A stretch of DNA of 64,000 bases. It comes from Casuarina equisetifolia (Eukaryota; Streptophyta; Magnoliopsida; Fagales; Casuarinaceae). The position numbers were made by a program, and so were the translations under genes. How positions within the stretch are numbered: the stretch's first letter is position 1; each line of letters starts with the position of its first letter. This document shows, piece after piece, positions 39,385 to 52,507 of this stretch. The stretch covers positions 15,051,931 to 15,115,930 of the forward strand of contig CM052357.1 in NCBI GenBank assembly GCA_028551475.1. The letters are read 5' to 3'. The notes beneath the pieces were generated by a model. The model did no database searches. It saw nothing but the letters and a program-made list of their open reading frames with translations, and had not been told where the DNA came from.

Positions 39385-42300
39385 TGTTCAGTGAAATCTA
39401 ATTGCAAGTGAACATGTCGAACAAGTAATATAATGATAAGAAAGATATCGTCCCACAAAGATTAGTGATTACTAAACCAATTAATTACTAACAGCGAACA
39501 ACTCTTAGAATTTATCTAGCAAATCAAATTGATAGATGATAAATTAACTAAATAAATCTAGGAAAAACTAAATACAAGAAATATGTTAGAGCATATGATT
39601 TCACCATAATTACTAGGTATTAATATTGATTATTTATGCTTGCAAGAGGGATAATATTTATATGATGGTAGAATCTCCTAATTTATTTACTATCCTATGT
39701 CTAGGTATAGCAAACCTACTTAGTTCATTAACTCATTATATCTCTATATGTGAATTGAAACAAACCAAATGCATTAGGATCTATGAACATTTTCAGTTTA
39801 CACCAAAAGCCATACAAATAATATGGTATATGTCTATCCATATTTAATTTATGGTTACACATTACAAGAAGCAATTGCATATCATCTTCTATCGGTTTCA
39901 AACATGTAAATCAGATCATTCAAGTGGTAGCTAATCACTTAAAAGCATTAAACACAAAAATATATAACTTCACATAAATAAAATATCTTGCAAAACATAA
40001 TAATCATAAGATTCATATCATCATAATTAGGTTACATCGTAGCTCTAACAAAAATAAACTAAAACATAAAGAAATAATGAGGAAGAATAGTAATAAGAAA
40101 TAAAGAAGGCATCTTGAATCCAAGAACAAGAAGTTTGTCACCCTTTTTGTCTTCTCTTTAAGAAAATCTTGAATTCTTGGCCTCTTTCTTGAGTTGTGTT
40201 CAATTTCCTCCTCCCCTTTCTTTTGCCTCTTCTCTTCTCTTAAATAGGGTTTAGGTTTAGACCTACTCTTATCCTGGTAGAATTGAGTTTTAGAGATCTA
40301 AACAATTGGGTTTTGAACTCTTAATTTAATTAGGTTTTGAACTCCCAATTTAATTAGGCTTTGAACTCCTAATATGATTAGGTTTTCTAATTATTTAGAA
40401 AACCCAATAACAATAAAATCTAATAACAATCATTCAAAGCCCAAGCCTAAGCCCATCTTGACTCTCTTGATCTTGATATTACGATTTTACCACACAATAA
40501 GCATCAGGCTCTCCATGTTCATCCCTTTTCTCCTTGCCTCATTGTGCTACATAAACAAGATAAATTTAGGTAAATAAAGAAGAGTTCAAATGTTCTCTCA
40601 CAATTATTAAAGTTATTTATTGCCTAAAATAGGTAAAATAACTCTATAAAAATAGAGTTATCAAAACCCCCAAACTTAACATTTTGCTAGTCCTCTAGCA
40701 AAAGCAATAAACAATATGTGTTTTAGACAAAACCCCTTCATGATATTCTCCCATAATTGCTCAACTTAAAAATTCAAAGAAAAATATAACTTTCATCTAA
40801 ATACCACAATTGTTTCATAAGATAAGATAGACTCTTAACTATGTTGACCACGTGTGTGTGTGTGAGTCCTCATCTTTTCAACTATATGCATTCCAAATAA
40901 ATTCACATTAATATGCAACCTCTCAAAATCTTTAACCAAACCTCATAGGTTTGCTTTTCATTCCTCTCTCCACTAATGTAGGCCAATCATTTAACCAAGA
41001 ATCAATAAGACTTTTATGAGCTTGTAATGTAAGGCTGGGCTAGGGGTAAGATGGAAGTCATTTAGGCTTAATTCACCCATGAACACATTACTTTCTAAGA
41101 TCTCATAAAAAACTCTTGTCACTTTCTACCATCACTTTTCTTTTTTCCTTTTTTTTTTTTTCACAAATGATCTTTCTATCACCACTTCTCTCATTCTTTT
41201 CTTCCCAAAAATACTTGATTTCACTTGGATTTTGACACTCACAAAAGTCACAATCATGCTTGCAATAATAAAGCAAGTAGTAGGACTAGAAATGTAACCA
41301 TTATAATCTTATCTTGTTGACGATATCCAACTACTATGTGAAAGGTCCCTAATTACCTAAGAAGGGGGTTGAATTAGGTAATAAAGGCTACAAATTTTCT
41401 TTTTAGTTATTTCTTTTATCTAATCACAGTTAATTAAAAGAAAATAAACAAACAAGTAGACAGCCAAGGAAAATAGCACACAAGAATTTGGGAGGTGGTT
41501 CGGCCCATAAGTCGGCACCTAATCCACCCTGCTTTAGTTTCCCCATTAAAGCCCTCTCTAAAAAACGGCTATGAATAAGCCAAATTACAAGGGATTCTCA
41601 ATCCCCTTTAAACCCAGAATACAGAAGTTTCTCTCCTCGAAATTTCCTATTCTATAGTTCTTACAATATCAAATATAATATCAATCAAACACAAGATGTA
41701 TGATTTCAAAGAAAGTCCTAGATCATAGTGTAAAATCAATGCAATAGAACTCAATACAAGCAAGTATGAAACAAAATCACCGAGTAATCAGAGTGGCGTG
41801 ATTTAAAATTCGTGATGCACTGCTTGATGTAGCTTTTGCGAAAGGTACCTTTGAAATCAATTGAAGCAAATCCTTTATAAACGAATCCTTAAGCTCTTCC
41901 CAAAACTTCTTGTCAATCCAACGGCTAGATTGCAAGATTTTAGCCATTAACTTCTCCAGGGTTTCCTCGAAATGGAAGGCAAATAGGAGAGAAGAGATTT
42001 GCGCTTTAATTGGAACTTTCGAGTCTTTATGAAACGACGTCATTTCCTTTAATGGTCCAACTTGAATATAATGCGGTCTTTTGTGCTGGAACGTGTTCAC
42101 TCCTGACTTTTGCTGATGTAATATGTGGTGATTCTTTTGCCATACACTTGTCATGACTTATCCATAATTGTTATACCAACCATATGCTATTGCTTACCAT
42201 AATTAATTCCAACAATATTTGAATGGTTATAGCTATAAATGTAAAATTCAAATGACATTAACTCTCATAAATATTCCTTTATGATATGCAAATCAAATCA

Positions 42301-43087
42301 ATCATAAGGAAATATTTTAGTTATATTCAAATCAAATTGTAATTCAATTTAGAATAAAACATTTATAGAACAAATCAAATAAAGAAACGAATTTAAAAGT
42401 TTTGCATTTATTAAAACCAAATTTTCCCAACACTATGCAAAAGCCAATTTCTGAACCTTGAGTGGCTTGAATTTGACAATAAGTAATAAGAGAATTCCAA
42501 TCTCGGACAGGTGTTGCATTTCCCTTTTCTTTTCTTTTTTTTTTTTTTTTGCATTCAGAAAAGCAACATATTATGCTACATAATCATTGCAATCAACCTT
42601 CTTCCCATATAACATCCTTCCCCTCAACTTCTCTTCACTTAAATAGACTTATATCCTAAAAATCAATATGTTCAAGGGTATGGGATGAAAAGATAATTTG
42701 TCAAAGGATCAAAGGTATATATATATGTGGGTGTCATAAAAAAAATGGATAAGAATTAAGGCTTAGTGGGGTGACTGATGATAAATAAATAAAGTTGGCT
42801 TGAAAGGCTCAAACGATCCAAAGAATGGCCTAAATCATTTTCTCAATTAGATGCAGCCTAGGATTTTGCCTCAAGAGGAAATCAAACAAATTCTAAGATC
42901 CAGATGAGATTTAAGAAAATCACATACTTCACACGAATATTTTCTAAAGATACACAATTTAAAAAATGAAGGACTTTTAGTGCTTAATAGGTGGATCAAC
43001 ATAATCAAAATCACACTTAATTCACACCACAATTGCAGGTTTGAACAAAATCTATATCTTCCAAAGAATCACCAAGAATTCACAACA
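39385..43087 (-). mobile_element. One-LTR copy of the gypsy family, with target duplication
   Basis: Inserted in the copia integrase-side region, flanked by CATGT at 39380-39384 and 43088-43092. The left 1279 bp (39385-40663) is an LTR of the same family as the gag-bearing element at 44235-50217. The remainder (40664-43087, minus a nested solo LTR) matches that element's internal DNA next to its 3' LTR. The right boundary (plus strand ...TTCACAACA) falls inside what is internal sequence in the other copy. So it has a 3' LTR and adjacent internal DNA but no 5' LTR, primer site or gag, yet has TG...CA ends and an exact 5-bp duplication. Confidence 0.8.
41339..42432. mobile_element. Solo LTR, copia-like, nested in the one-LTR copy
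   Basis: 1094 bp, begins TGAAAGGTCC and ends CCCAACA, flanked by CTATG at 41334-41338 and 42433-42437. The host sequence continues in register with the equivalent site near 46155 in the gag-bearing copy. Its start (AAGGGGGTTGAATTAGG) resembles the start of the copia LTR at 34826, suggesting a related Ty1-copia family. A 126-codon minus-strand frame (41777-42154) is unrecognised. Confidence 0.85.
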
Positions 43088-44234
43088 CATGTTCATTTGT
43101 TAATTTACTAAGATCAAGCACATAAATATTATCTTTTATTTTTCCAAAAATTTTCACATTATTTGCAACATTTTCAACAATACAAAATTCTTTTCCAAAT
43201 CTAATTTTGAAGTTATTATCACACAATTGACTTATGCTTAACAAGTTAAACTTCAACTCATCAACATACAATACATCATATATAAGAAGGGCTTTCGGGT
43301 TACCTATGGTGCCTATACCCTTAAATTTTTCCTTTGGTGTTATCTTCAAAAGACATGGTGCCTCCAAACCTCAACTTAAGTGTTGAGAAGAGCTCCATCA
43401 TCCTAATCATATGTCAGGAACACCCACTGTCCAGAATCCACAACTCTTTGTATTTCTTGTTGTCTATATTCACACTCAAGGCCTATAGAAACAAAAATGA
43501 TTGTTGAAGTGTTTGGTACCCTTTTTTCTTTAGGTCTGTGAGTGTTAGTTATCTTTAAGCTAGCTACCTCTTTAGGCTTCTAAACCTTTTTGACATTATA
43601 TGATTTCCTTAGTCTAATGGGACATGTATCAAAAGAATGACCAATGTAATTGCAATTAAGAACATTTATAATGCAATGAAAATGTGTAGTCCTTTTTATA
43701 AAAAAAAATTGTAAAGGATTTTGAGTTCTTACATGAATTGTATCTTATACCAACTTTGTCAAAAATACCTCTTTGTGATTGTAGCATCTTATCTAGCATG
43801 TTACTTCCTTTTGTAAATTTATTCAACAATAAGATGGTATTATCTAATTTCACTTGTATTATCTAATTTTTCTTTTTCTAGTTCACATATCCTCAAATTG
43901 AGATTTCTAAATCTTTGTTCATGCAAACATTTCCTATGCTATTAGCACGTTTATATTTAGAAACAGAACATGCATTAGCTTCCATGGATATATCTTTGAA
44001 TGCATCAAACCTTGCATAATTAACAGGTGTAGATAAAACTACAACAAATTTATTAATTGCATATTCAATCTTTTCATAATTATATTTAGTTTTCAATTTT
44101 CTATATTTTTCCTTTATTTGTTTGCATATTCAACCAAATCAAAGAAGACAGTTTCTATATTACCATTTAGATCAATTTCTAGTTTAAAAACATTTACCTC
44201 AAGTTCTTCTTCTGAGATTGTAGTTGCAGTTAAG

Positions 44235-45487
44235 TGTTCGGTGAATTTTATATGCAAGTGAACATGTCGAACAAGTAATATAATGATAAGAAAGATATCG
44301 TCCCACAGAGATTGGTGATTACTAGACCAACTAATTACTAACAGTGAATAACTCCTAGAATTTATCTAGCAAACCAAATTGATGGATGATAGATTAACTA
44401 ACTAAGTTTAAGAAAACTTAATAAAAGAAATATGTTAGAGCATATGACTTCACCATAATTACTAGGTACTAATATTGATTATTTATGCTTGCAAAAGAGA
44501 TAATATCTATGTGATGGCGGAATTTCCTAATTTATTTACTATCCTATGTCTAGATATAGCAAACCTACTTAGTTCATTAATTCACTATATCTCTATATGT
44601 GAATTGAAACAAACCAAATGCATTAGGATCTATGAATATTCCCAGTTTACACCGAAAGCCACACAAACAATATGGTATATGTCTATCCATATTTAATCTA
44701 TGGTTACATATTACAAGAAGCAACTGCATGCTATTTCCTGTCAGTCTTTAACATACAAATCAACTCATCTAAGTGGTAGCTAATCACCTAAAAGCATTAA
44801 ACTCCGTAATATGTAACTTCACATAAATAAAATATCTTGCAAAACATAATAATCATAAGATTCATACCATCATAATTAGGTTACATCATAGCTCTAACAA
44901 AAATAAACTAAAACATAAAGAAATAATAAGGAAGAATGGTAATAAGAAATAAAGAAGGCATCTTGAATCCAAGAACAAGAAGTCTGTCACCCTTTTTGTC
45001 TTCTCTTCAAGAAAACGTTGAATTCTTGGCCTCTCTCTTGAGTTGTGCTCAATTTCCTCCCCTTCTCTTCTTTTGCCTCTTCTCTTCTCTTAAATAGGGT
45101 TTAGGTTTAGACCTATCTCCTATCCTAGTAGAATTGGGTTTTAGAGACCTAAAACAATTGGGTTTTGAACTCCTAAATTAATTGAGACTTGAATTCCTAA
45201 CATGACTGGGTTTTCTATTTATTTAGAAAACCCAACAACAATAGAAAATCTAATAACAATCATCCAAAGCCCAAGCCCATCTTGACTCTCTTAATCTTGA
45301 TATTACAATTTTGCCACACAATAAGCATCAGGTTCTTCATGTTCATCCCTTTTCTCCTTACCTCCGTGTGCTACAAAAACAAGACAAATTCAAATAAATA
45401 AGAGGAGTTCAAATATTTTCTCATAAGTATTGTATTATTTATTACCTAAAAAATAGGTAAAATAACTCTATAAAAATAGAGTTATCA
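44235..45487 (-). repeat. 3' LTR of the gypsy element
   Basis: 1253 bp; plus strand starts TGTTCGGTGAA and ends AGAGTTATCA. The last 30 bp contain an 8-bp inverted repeat with a 4-base loop (AACTCTAT/ATAGAGTT). Confidence 0.9.
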
Positions 45488-47928
45488 ATACCCCAAAACT
45501 TAACATTTTGCTAGTCCTCTAGCAAAGGCAATAAACAATATATGTTTTAGATAAAACCCCTTCATGATATTCTCCCATAATTGCTCAACTTAACAATTCA
45601 AAGAAAAATATAACTTTCATCCAAACACCATAATTGTTTCATAAGATAAGATAGACTCTTAACTATGTTGACTGCGTGTGTGTGTGTGTGAGTCCTCATC
45701 TTTTCAACTATATGCACTCCAAATAAATTCACATTAGTATGCAATCTCTCAAAATCTTTAACCAAACCTCATAGGTTTGCTTTTCATTCCTCTCTCCACT
45801 AATGTAAGCCAATCATCTAATCAAAAATCAATAGGACTTTTATAAGCTTGTAATGTAAGGCTGGGCTAGGGGTAAGATGAAAGTCATTTAGGCTAAATTC
45901 ACCCATGAACACATTGCTTTCTATGATCTAATTTGAGCTTTTGTCACTTCCTTTCTTTGCTTTCTCTTTTTTTTTCGCAAATGATCTTTCTATCACCATT
46001 TCTCTCATTTATTTTTTTTCCCAAAAATACTTGATTTCACTTGGATTTTGACACTCACAAAAGTCACAATCATGCTTGCAATCATAAAGCAAGTAGTAGG
46101 ACTAGAAATGTAACCATTATAATCTTATCTTATTGATGACATCCAACTACTATGCAAAAGTCAATTATTGAACCTTTAGTTGCTTGAATTTGACAATAAG
46201 CAATAAGAGAATTCCATTCTTGGACAGATGTTGCTTCTTTTTTTTTCATTCACAAAAGCAACATATTATGCTACATAATCATTGCAATCAACATCCTTCC
46301 CTTCAACTTCTCTTCACTCAAATAGACTTATATCCTAAAAATCAATATGTTCAAAGGTGTAGGATGAAAAGATAATTTGTCAAAGGCTCAAGGGTATATA
46401 TATATGGGTGTTAAACAAAAAAAAATAGATATGAATCAAGGCTCAGCGAGGTGACTGGTGATAAATAAATAAGGTTGGCTTGAAAGGCTCAAACGATCCA
46501 AAGAATGGCCTAAATCATTTTCTCAATTAGATGCAGCTTAGGATTTCGCCTCAAGAGAAAATCAAACAAATTCTAAGATTCAAGTGAGATCTAAGAAAAT
46601 CACATACTTCATATGAATATTCTTTAGAAATACACACAATTTAAAAAATGAAGGACTTTCAGTGCTTAATAGGTGGATCAATATAATCAAAATCACACTT
46701 AATTCACACCACAATTGCAGGTTTGAAAAAAAATCTATATCTTCCAAAGAATCACCAAGAATTCACAACATGGGATGTAATCATGACATAAAAAAAAAAT
46801 TTCAATCAAATTTAGCACAAAGGTTCTTTCCCTACCCCAAACTTGAATGAAGCATTGTCCTCAATGCAAAAACAAAAGAAAGCAATAATAAAGAAGAATT
46901 AAGAATGAGAAAACTCCCTTAATTGTAGGTCATATCCACATAAAGCTTTGAAGAGATGATGGTGACAAAACTTCTAACCAAACTGCTAACAAAATACTTG
47001 GGTTGCCTCCCAAGAAGCGCTTGCTTTATAGTTTTCAGCCAAACTATCCTCCACCTGTTGCTCAAGGAGGATGAAACTCCAATAGTTTAGGAGACAGCTT
47101 GTGTCGTTTGATTGTTGAGCATTCTTCAATAAGCACAACTGTCTCATATACTTCTAACTTCCTTTTGTTCTCCAGTATCTCGTTCAACAATTTTGCACAA
47201 CTAGATATTTGAACTGGAACACCTACAAAAGAAATGTTAATGTGCAATTTTAAAGATATATAAAAGGATTCCAAAAACTGCTTATCTTTTACGTGTTGCT
47301 GGAATCTTTGGGGAGATGGATTTGGAGGCATAAAGGACATAGGATTTTCTGGAACAAGGTTGCTCCTAGGTGCCTCCTCAAGTTGTATGCTGACATCTTT
47401 ATCATTATCTTTGAGACTCTCCTTGTCAACATCAACTTCTTCTACTTGCTTGCCGCATGTTGGGGTTATTGCCTCTATGGTATCTTTAAGACTTTTCTCT
47501 ATATCACTAGGCAAAGGACCCTCCTGATTCTCTGAGATCATACTAATGAGCTGACTCATCTACACCTCTAATTTTCGGATTGAAGCTTCTTGTCTCTGAA
47601 AACTCGCTTCTTGATTCTGAAATCTTGCTTCAATCCTCTCTGTAAAGTTCTATGTGGTGCTGGCTAGCGCACTAATCATGTTCTCATAGTTAGGTTTCAC
47701 CTCTTCTATTTGTCAAAATGTTGGTTGCAGTCTCATCTCACTTGGGTTACTCCATGAAAAAGTTTGATGGTTGTGCCATCCCAGATGGTACATATTTGAG
47801 TAATAATCATTTTGTGACCTGCTAGGAATTTCAACAAAATTAGCATAATCATTATAATGAGCATTAGGGTTACCTACTTGACATTCTGTGCTCTCATGTG
47901 CTCCACCATAAAATTCATATGATCTACT

Positions 47929-48711
47929 TTAATGTCTCACAACTGGAGTATTTAGGTTGTCTATCTTCTCATTGAGCACTTCTAATTGTGTAGACATTAT
48001 GGTGAAGATATCTACTTCATGGACTCTACTTGCTTGATGCATTGGTAGCCTCTTAGTAGACCATTGATAGCTATTGGCTGACATTTCCTCCAAAAGGTTA
48101 TACGCCTCTTCTGTAGTTTTGCTGTGCATATCCCCTCTTGTAGCTGTATCAATTACAAAACGAAGATTTGTACTACACCCATCATAAAAAGTTTGTACTT
48201 GTAACCAAATGGGTAGTCCATGATCTGGACATTTCCTCATAAGTTCCTTGAATCTTTCCCAAGCTTCATACACTAATTCATTGTCCATCTGCATAAAAGT
48301 AGTAATATCGTTATGCATTTTTATAGATTTCGCCAAAGGAAAGAACTTACTAAGAAATTTATGAGCCAAATCATCCCATGTAGTAATCAATCCTGCAGAA
48401 AGAGAAAAGAACCAATTTTTAGCTGTATCTCTAAGAGAAAATGGAAATAGTTTCAACCTAATAACATCTTCTGTAACTCCATGATCTCCAATCATGTCAC
48501 AGAATTCAAGGAATGCTTTAATGTGAGCATTTGGATCCTCATTTGGTAGCCCACTATATTGCACAGATTTTTGAAGCATCTTGATGAGCACATGCTTGAT
48601 CTCAAAGTTATTTGCCTGAATTGCAGGCCTAATGCTTGATGTGGCATTCCAAAATGTTGGTGCAACATAGTCTTTTAAAAGTCTATATGTACCCTTATAT
48701 CTTTCCATCAT
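47929..48711 (-). other. Gag region of the gypsy element
   Basis: A 260-codon frame of the Retrotrans_gag family, as in Tat/Athila elements. Recognisable blocks include ANNFEIKHVLIKMLQ, FSGLPNEDPN-type (here YSGLPNEDPNAHI), LFPFSLRDTAKNWF, LITTWDDLAHKFLSKFFP, YEAWERFKELMRKCP and HGLPIWLQVQTFYDG. Only gag was recognised in this element; it starts about 230 bases after the primer site. Confidence 0.9.
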
Positions 48712-48940
48712 TGTTGCTTAACAACTTAACAAAGACTTTTTTTTCTTTTTTCTTTGACAACTAATGTTTTTTTTTTCAACAACTTAAGAAAAAAACAATT
48801 TTTTTTCAAGAATTAAAAGAAACGATTTTTTTTGTTTTTCAAGAATTAAAAAAAATGATTTTTTTCTTAAAAGAAAATAAAAGCTAGATTAAACCTAGAA
48901 ATTATTCGGTATTAATATTAATCAGCAGTAAAACAACCAA

Positions 48941-48958
48941 TCCCCGGCAACGGCGCCA
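48941..48958 (-). other. Primer binding site, complementary to tRNA-Asp
   Basis: On the minus strand TGGCGCCGTTGCCGGGGA follows the 5' LTR by six bases. It is complementary to the last 18 bases of plant tRNA-Asp including CCA. This site is characteristic of Tat/Athila-type Ty3-gypsy elements. Confidence 0.9.
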
Positions 48959-48964
48959 AAAACT

Positions 48965-50217
48965 TGTTTGGTGAATTTTATATGCAAGTGAACATGTCGA
49001 ACAAGTAATATAATGATAAGAAAGATATCGTCCCACAGAGATTGATGATTACTAGACCAACTAATTACTAACAGTGAATAACTCCTAGAATTTATCTAGC
49101 AAACCAAATTGATGGATGATAGATTAACTAACTAAGTTTAAGAAAACTTAATAAAAGAAATATGTTAGAGCATATGACTTCACCATAATTACTAGGTACT
49201 AATATTGATTATTTATGCTTGCAAAAGAGATAATATCTATGTGATGGCGGAATTTCCTAATTTATTTACTATCCTATGTCTAGATATAGCAAACCTACTT
49301 AGTTCATTAATTCACTATATCTCTATATGTGAATTGAAACAAACCAAATGCATTAGGATCTATGAATATTCCCAGTTTACACCGAAAGCCACACAAACAA
49401 TATGGTATATGTCTATCCATATTTAATCTATGGTTACATATTACAAGAAGCAACTGCATGCTATTTCCTGTCAGTCTTTAACATACAAATCAACTCATCT
49501 AAGTGGTAGCTAATCACCTAAAAGCATTAAACTCCGTAATATGTAACTTCACATAAATAAAATATCTTGCAAAACATAATAATCATAAGATTCATACCAT
49601 CATAATTAGGTTACATCATAACTCTAACAAAAATAAACTAAAACATAAAGAAATAATAAGGAAGAATGGTAATAAGAAATAAAGAAGGCATCTTGAATCC
49701 AAGAACAAGAAGTCTGTCACCCTTTTTGTCTTCTCTTCAAGAAAACGTTGAATTCTTGGCCTTTCTCTTGAGTTGTGCTCAATTTCCTCCCCTTCTCTTC
49801 TTTTGCCTCTTTTCTTCTCTTAAATAGGGTTTAGGTTTAGACCTATCTCCTATCCTAGTAGAATTGGGTTTTAGAGACCTAAAACAATTGGGTTTTGAAC
49901 TCCTAAATTAATTGAGACTTGAATTCCTAACATGACTGGGTTTTCTATTTATTTAGAAAACCCAACAACAATAGAAAATCTAATAACAATCATCCAAAGC
50001 CCAAGCCCATCTTGACTCTCTTAATCTTGATATTACAATTTTGCCACACAATAAGCATCAGGTTCTTCATGTTCATCCCTTTTCTCCTTACCTCCTTGTG
50101 CTACAAAAACAAGACAAATTCAAATAAATAAGAGGAGTTTAAATATTTTCTCATAAGTATTGTATTATTTATTATCTAAAAAATAGGTAAAATAACTCTA
50201 TAAAAATAGAGTTATCA
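48965..50217 (-). repeat. 5' LTR of the gypsy element
   Basis: 1253 bp; plus strand starts TGTTTGGTGAA and ends AGAGTTATCA. Nearly identical to 44235-45487. Confidence 0.9.
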
Positions 50218-51156
50218 TTAAGCATAGGTGAACAACTTCTTCTTGTTCTTCCTCTTCTGAGGAAGAGCTTTCATCATCCTAGGCAGCAATCATTGCCTTT
50301 TTCTTACCTTTGTTGTTTTTCTTTTTGAGTAGAGGACAGTTAGCCTTGATATTCTCGGGCTCTCTATACTCAAAGCACAAGTTATCCCTATAATCATATG
50401 TTTCTTTCTTCCTAGGTTATCCCGCATTTTTACCTAAACCCTTTTTAGAAACTTTCTAAACTTTCTTGCTATTAAAGCAAACTCATTACTTTTAGATTCT
50501 ATCTCTTTGTTCTTTTCTACTTCTACTTTCAAAGTAAGTGACTTCCTATTTTCTTTTTCTCTTACTCTTCTTTGTAACTGCATTTCATGAGTCTTTAATG
50601 ATCCCAACAGATCATCCAAGGTTAAGCTATCTAGATCATGAGCTTCCTTTATGGCTATCTTCTTAGGATCCCAACTTTTGAGTAAGGACACTAACATTTT
50701 CCTAACCATTTCCTCGTTTGTGTAGGTTTTTCCTAGTAGCTTAAGTTCAAACATTATCTCAGTGAATCTACTAAACATATCACTAACAGTTTTAGAATTA
50801 CACATGGAAAATAATTCATAATCATGAGTAAGCATAGTAACTTTAGAAGACTTTACTTTCTTAGTACCTTCATAGATAACTTCTAGTTTTTTTCATATTT
50901 CTTTACCGGTGAGACAAGAAGATACTTTATTGAATTCATGGGCTTTCAACCCATAATAAATCATATTCATAGCCTTAAAATTTATACCCATGATTTTAGC
51001 TTCATTTTTACTCCATTCATAAGTTTTGGATAATGTAGTACATTTTTTGATTATTTGCCAAGCTTTAGGATCTTGACCAATAATAAAGACTTATATTAAT
51101 TGCTTCCAATGTTTATAATTATTCCATCAAATAATGGTGGTTTATTATACCCTGTG

Positions 51157-52409
51157 TGATAACTCTATTTTTATAGAGTTATTTTACCTATTTTTTAGGT
51201 AATAAATAATACAATGCTTATGAGAAAATATTTGAACTCCTCTTATTTATTTGAATTTGTCTTGTTTTTGTAGCACAAGGAGGTAAGGAGAAAAGGGATG
51301 AACATGAAGAACCTGATGCTTATTGTGTGGCAAAATTGTAATATCAAGATTAAGAGAGTCAAGATGGGCTTGGGCTTTGGATGATTGTTATTAGATTTTC
51401 TATTGTTGTTGGGTTTTCTAAATAAATAGAAAACCCAGTCATGTTAGGAATTCAAGTCTCAATTAATTTAGGAGTTCAAAACCCAATTGTTTTAGGTCTC
51501 TAAAACCCAATTCTACTAGGATAGGAGATAGGTCTAAGCCTAAACCCTATTTAAGAGAAGAGAAGAGGCAAAAGAAGAGGGGAGGAGGAAATTGAGCACA
51601 ACTCAAGAAAGAAGCTAAGAATTCAAGGTTTTCTTGAAGTGAAGACAAAAAGGGTGACAGACTTCTTGTTCTTGGATTCAAGATGCCTTCTTTATTTCTT
51701 ATTACCATTCTTCCTCATTATTTCTTTATGTTTTAGTTTATTTTTGTTAGAGCTACGATGTAACCTAATTATGATGGTATGAATCTTATGATTATTATGT
51801 TTTGCAAGATATTTTATTTATGTGAAGTTACATATTACGGAGTTTAATGCTTTTAGGTGATTAGCTACCACTTAGATGACTTGATTTGCATGTTAGAGAC
51901 CGACAGGAAATAGCATGCAGTTGCTTCTTGTAATATGCAACCATAGATTAAATATGGATAGACATATAGCATATTGTTTGTGTGGCTTTCGGTGTAAACT
52001 GGGAATGTTCATAGATCCTAATGCATTTGGTTTGTTTCAATTCACATATAGAGATATAGTGAATTAATGAACTAAGTAGGTTTGCTATACCTAGACATAG
52101 GATAGTAAATAAATTAGGAGATTCCGCCATCACATAGATATTATCCCTCTTGCAAGCATAAATAATCAATATTAATACCTAGTAATTATGGTGAAATCAT
52201 ATGCTCTAACATATTTCTTGTATTTAGTTTTCTTATATTTAGTCAGTTAATCTATCATCTATCAATTTGGTTTGCTAGATAAATTCTAGGAGTTGTTCAC
52301 TGTTAGTAATTAATTGGTTTAGTAATCACCAATCTCTGTGGGACGATATCTTTCTTATCATTATATTACTTGTTCGACATGTTCACTTGCATCTAGATTT
52401 CACCGAACA
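51157..52409 (+). mobile_element. Solo LTR of the gypsy family, copy D
   Basis: 1253 bp, TGATAACTCT to CACCGAACA, flanked by CTGTG at 51152-51156 and 52410-52414. Same family and length as the LTRs of the gag-bearing element but in the opposite orientation. It lies between the copia gag and the copia primer site. Confidence 0.9.
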
Positions 52410-52491
52410 CTGTGACAACTACTCCTTTCTTTACAACCATTTAAATGGATCTACTCTAGGATGTTAAGCCTTTAAAAAATTCAGAGAACCT

Positions 52492-52505
52492 GGCTCTAGA
52501 TGCCA
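52492..52505 (-). other. Primer binding site of the copia element
   Basis: Two bases inside the 5' LTR end, the minus strand reads TGGCATCTAGAGCC, a slightly altered form of the initiator-Met tRNA site TGGTATCAGAGC common in Ty1-copia. It fixes 52508-55162 as the 5' LTR. Confidence 0.7.
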
Positions 52506-52507
52506 AT

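Larger units (their letters stand above)
44235..50217 (-). mobile_element. Young Ty3-gypsy (Tat/Athila-like) element with gag only
   Basis: 5983 bp on the minus strand, flanked by TTAAG at 44230-44234 and 50218-50222. LTRs 44235-45487 and 48965-50217 are each 1253 bp; I count about eight differences, roughly 0.6 per cent. At common plant rates this is well under one million years. Parts: primer site matching tRNA-Asp (48941-48958), gag (about 47929-48711), a region usually just before or at the protease (47062-47559), and a 1.5-kb non-coding stretch before the 3' LTR. No reverse transcriptase or integrase was recognised, so it resembles the non-autonomous gag-only (TR-GAG) class. The ends look whole. 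It inserted within the copia gag-protease region. Confidence 0.88.

Noticed and set aside
48941-48958. Match to the 3' end of a tRNA-Asp gene on the plus strand
   Set aside because: Only the last 18 bases including CCA are present, with no cloverleaf upstream, and it abuts an LTR. It is a retrotransposon primer site, not a tRNA gene.
39626-52169. Recurring 73-codon frame at 39626, 44475, 49205 and 51948
   Set aside because: It recurs because it lies inside the repeated LTR of the gypsy family. It has no start context or family match and is not a gene.
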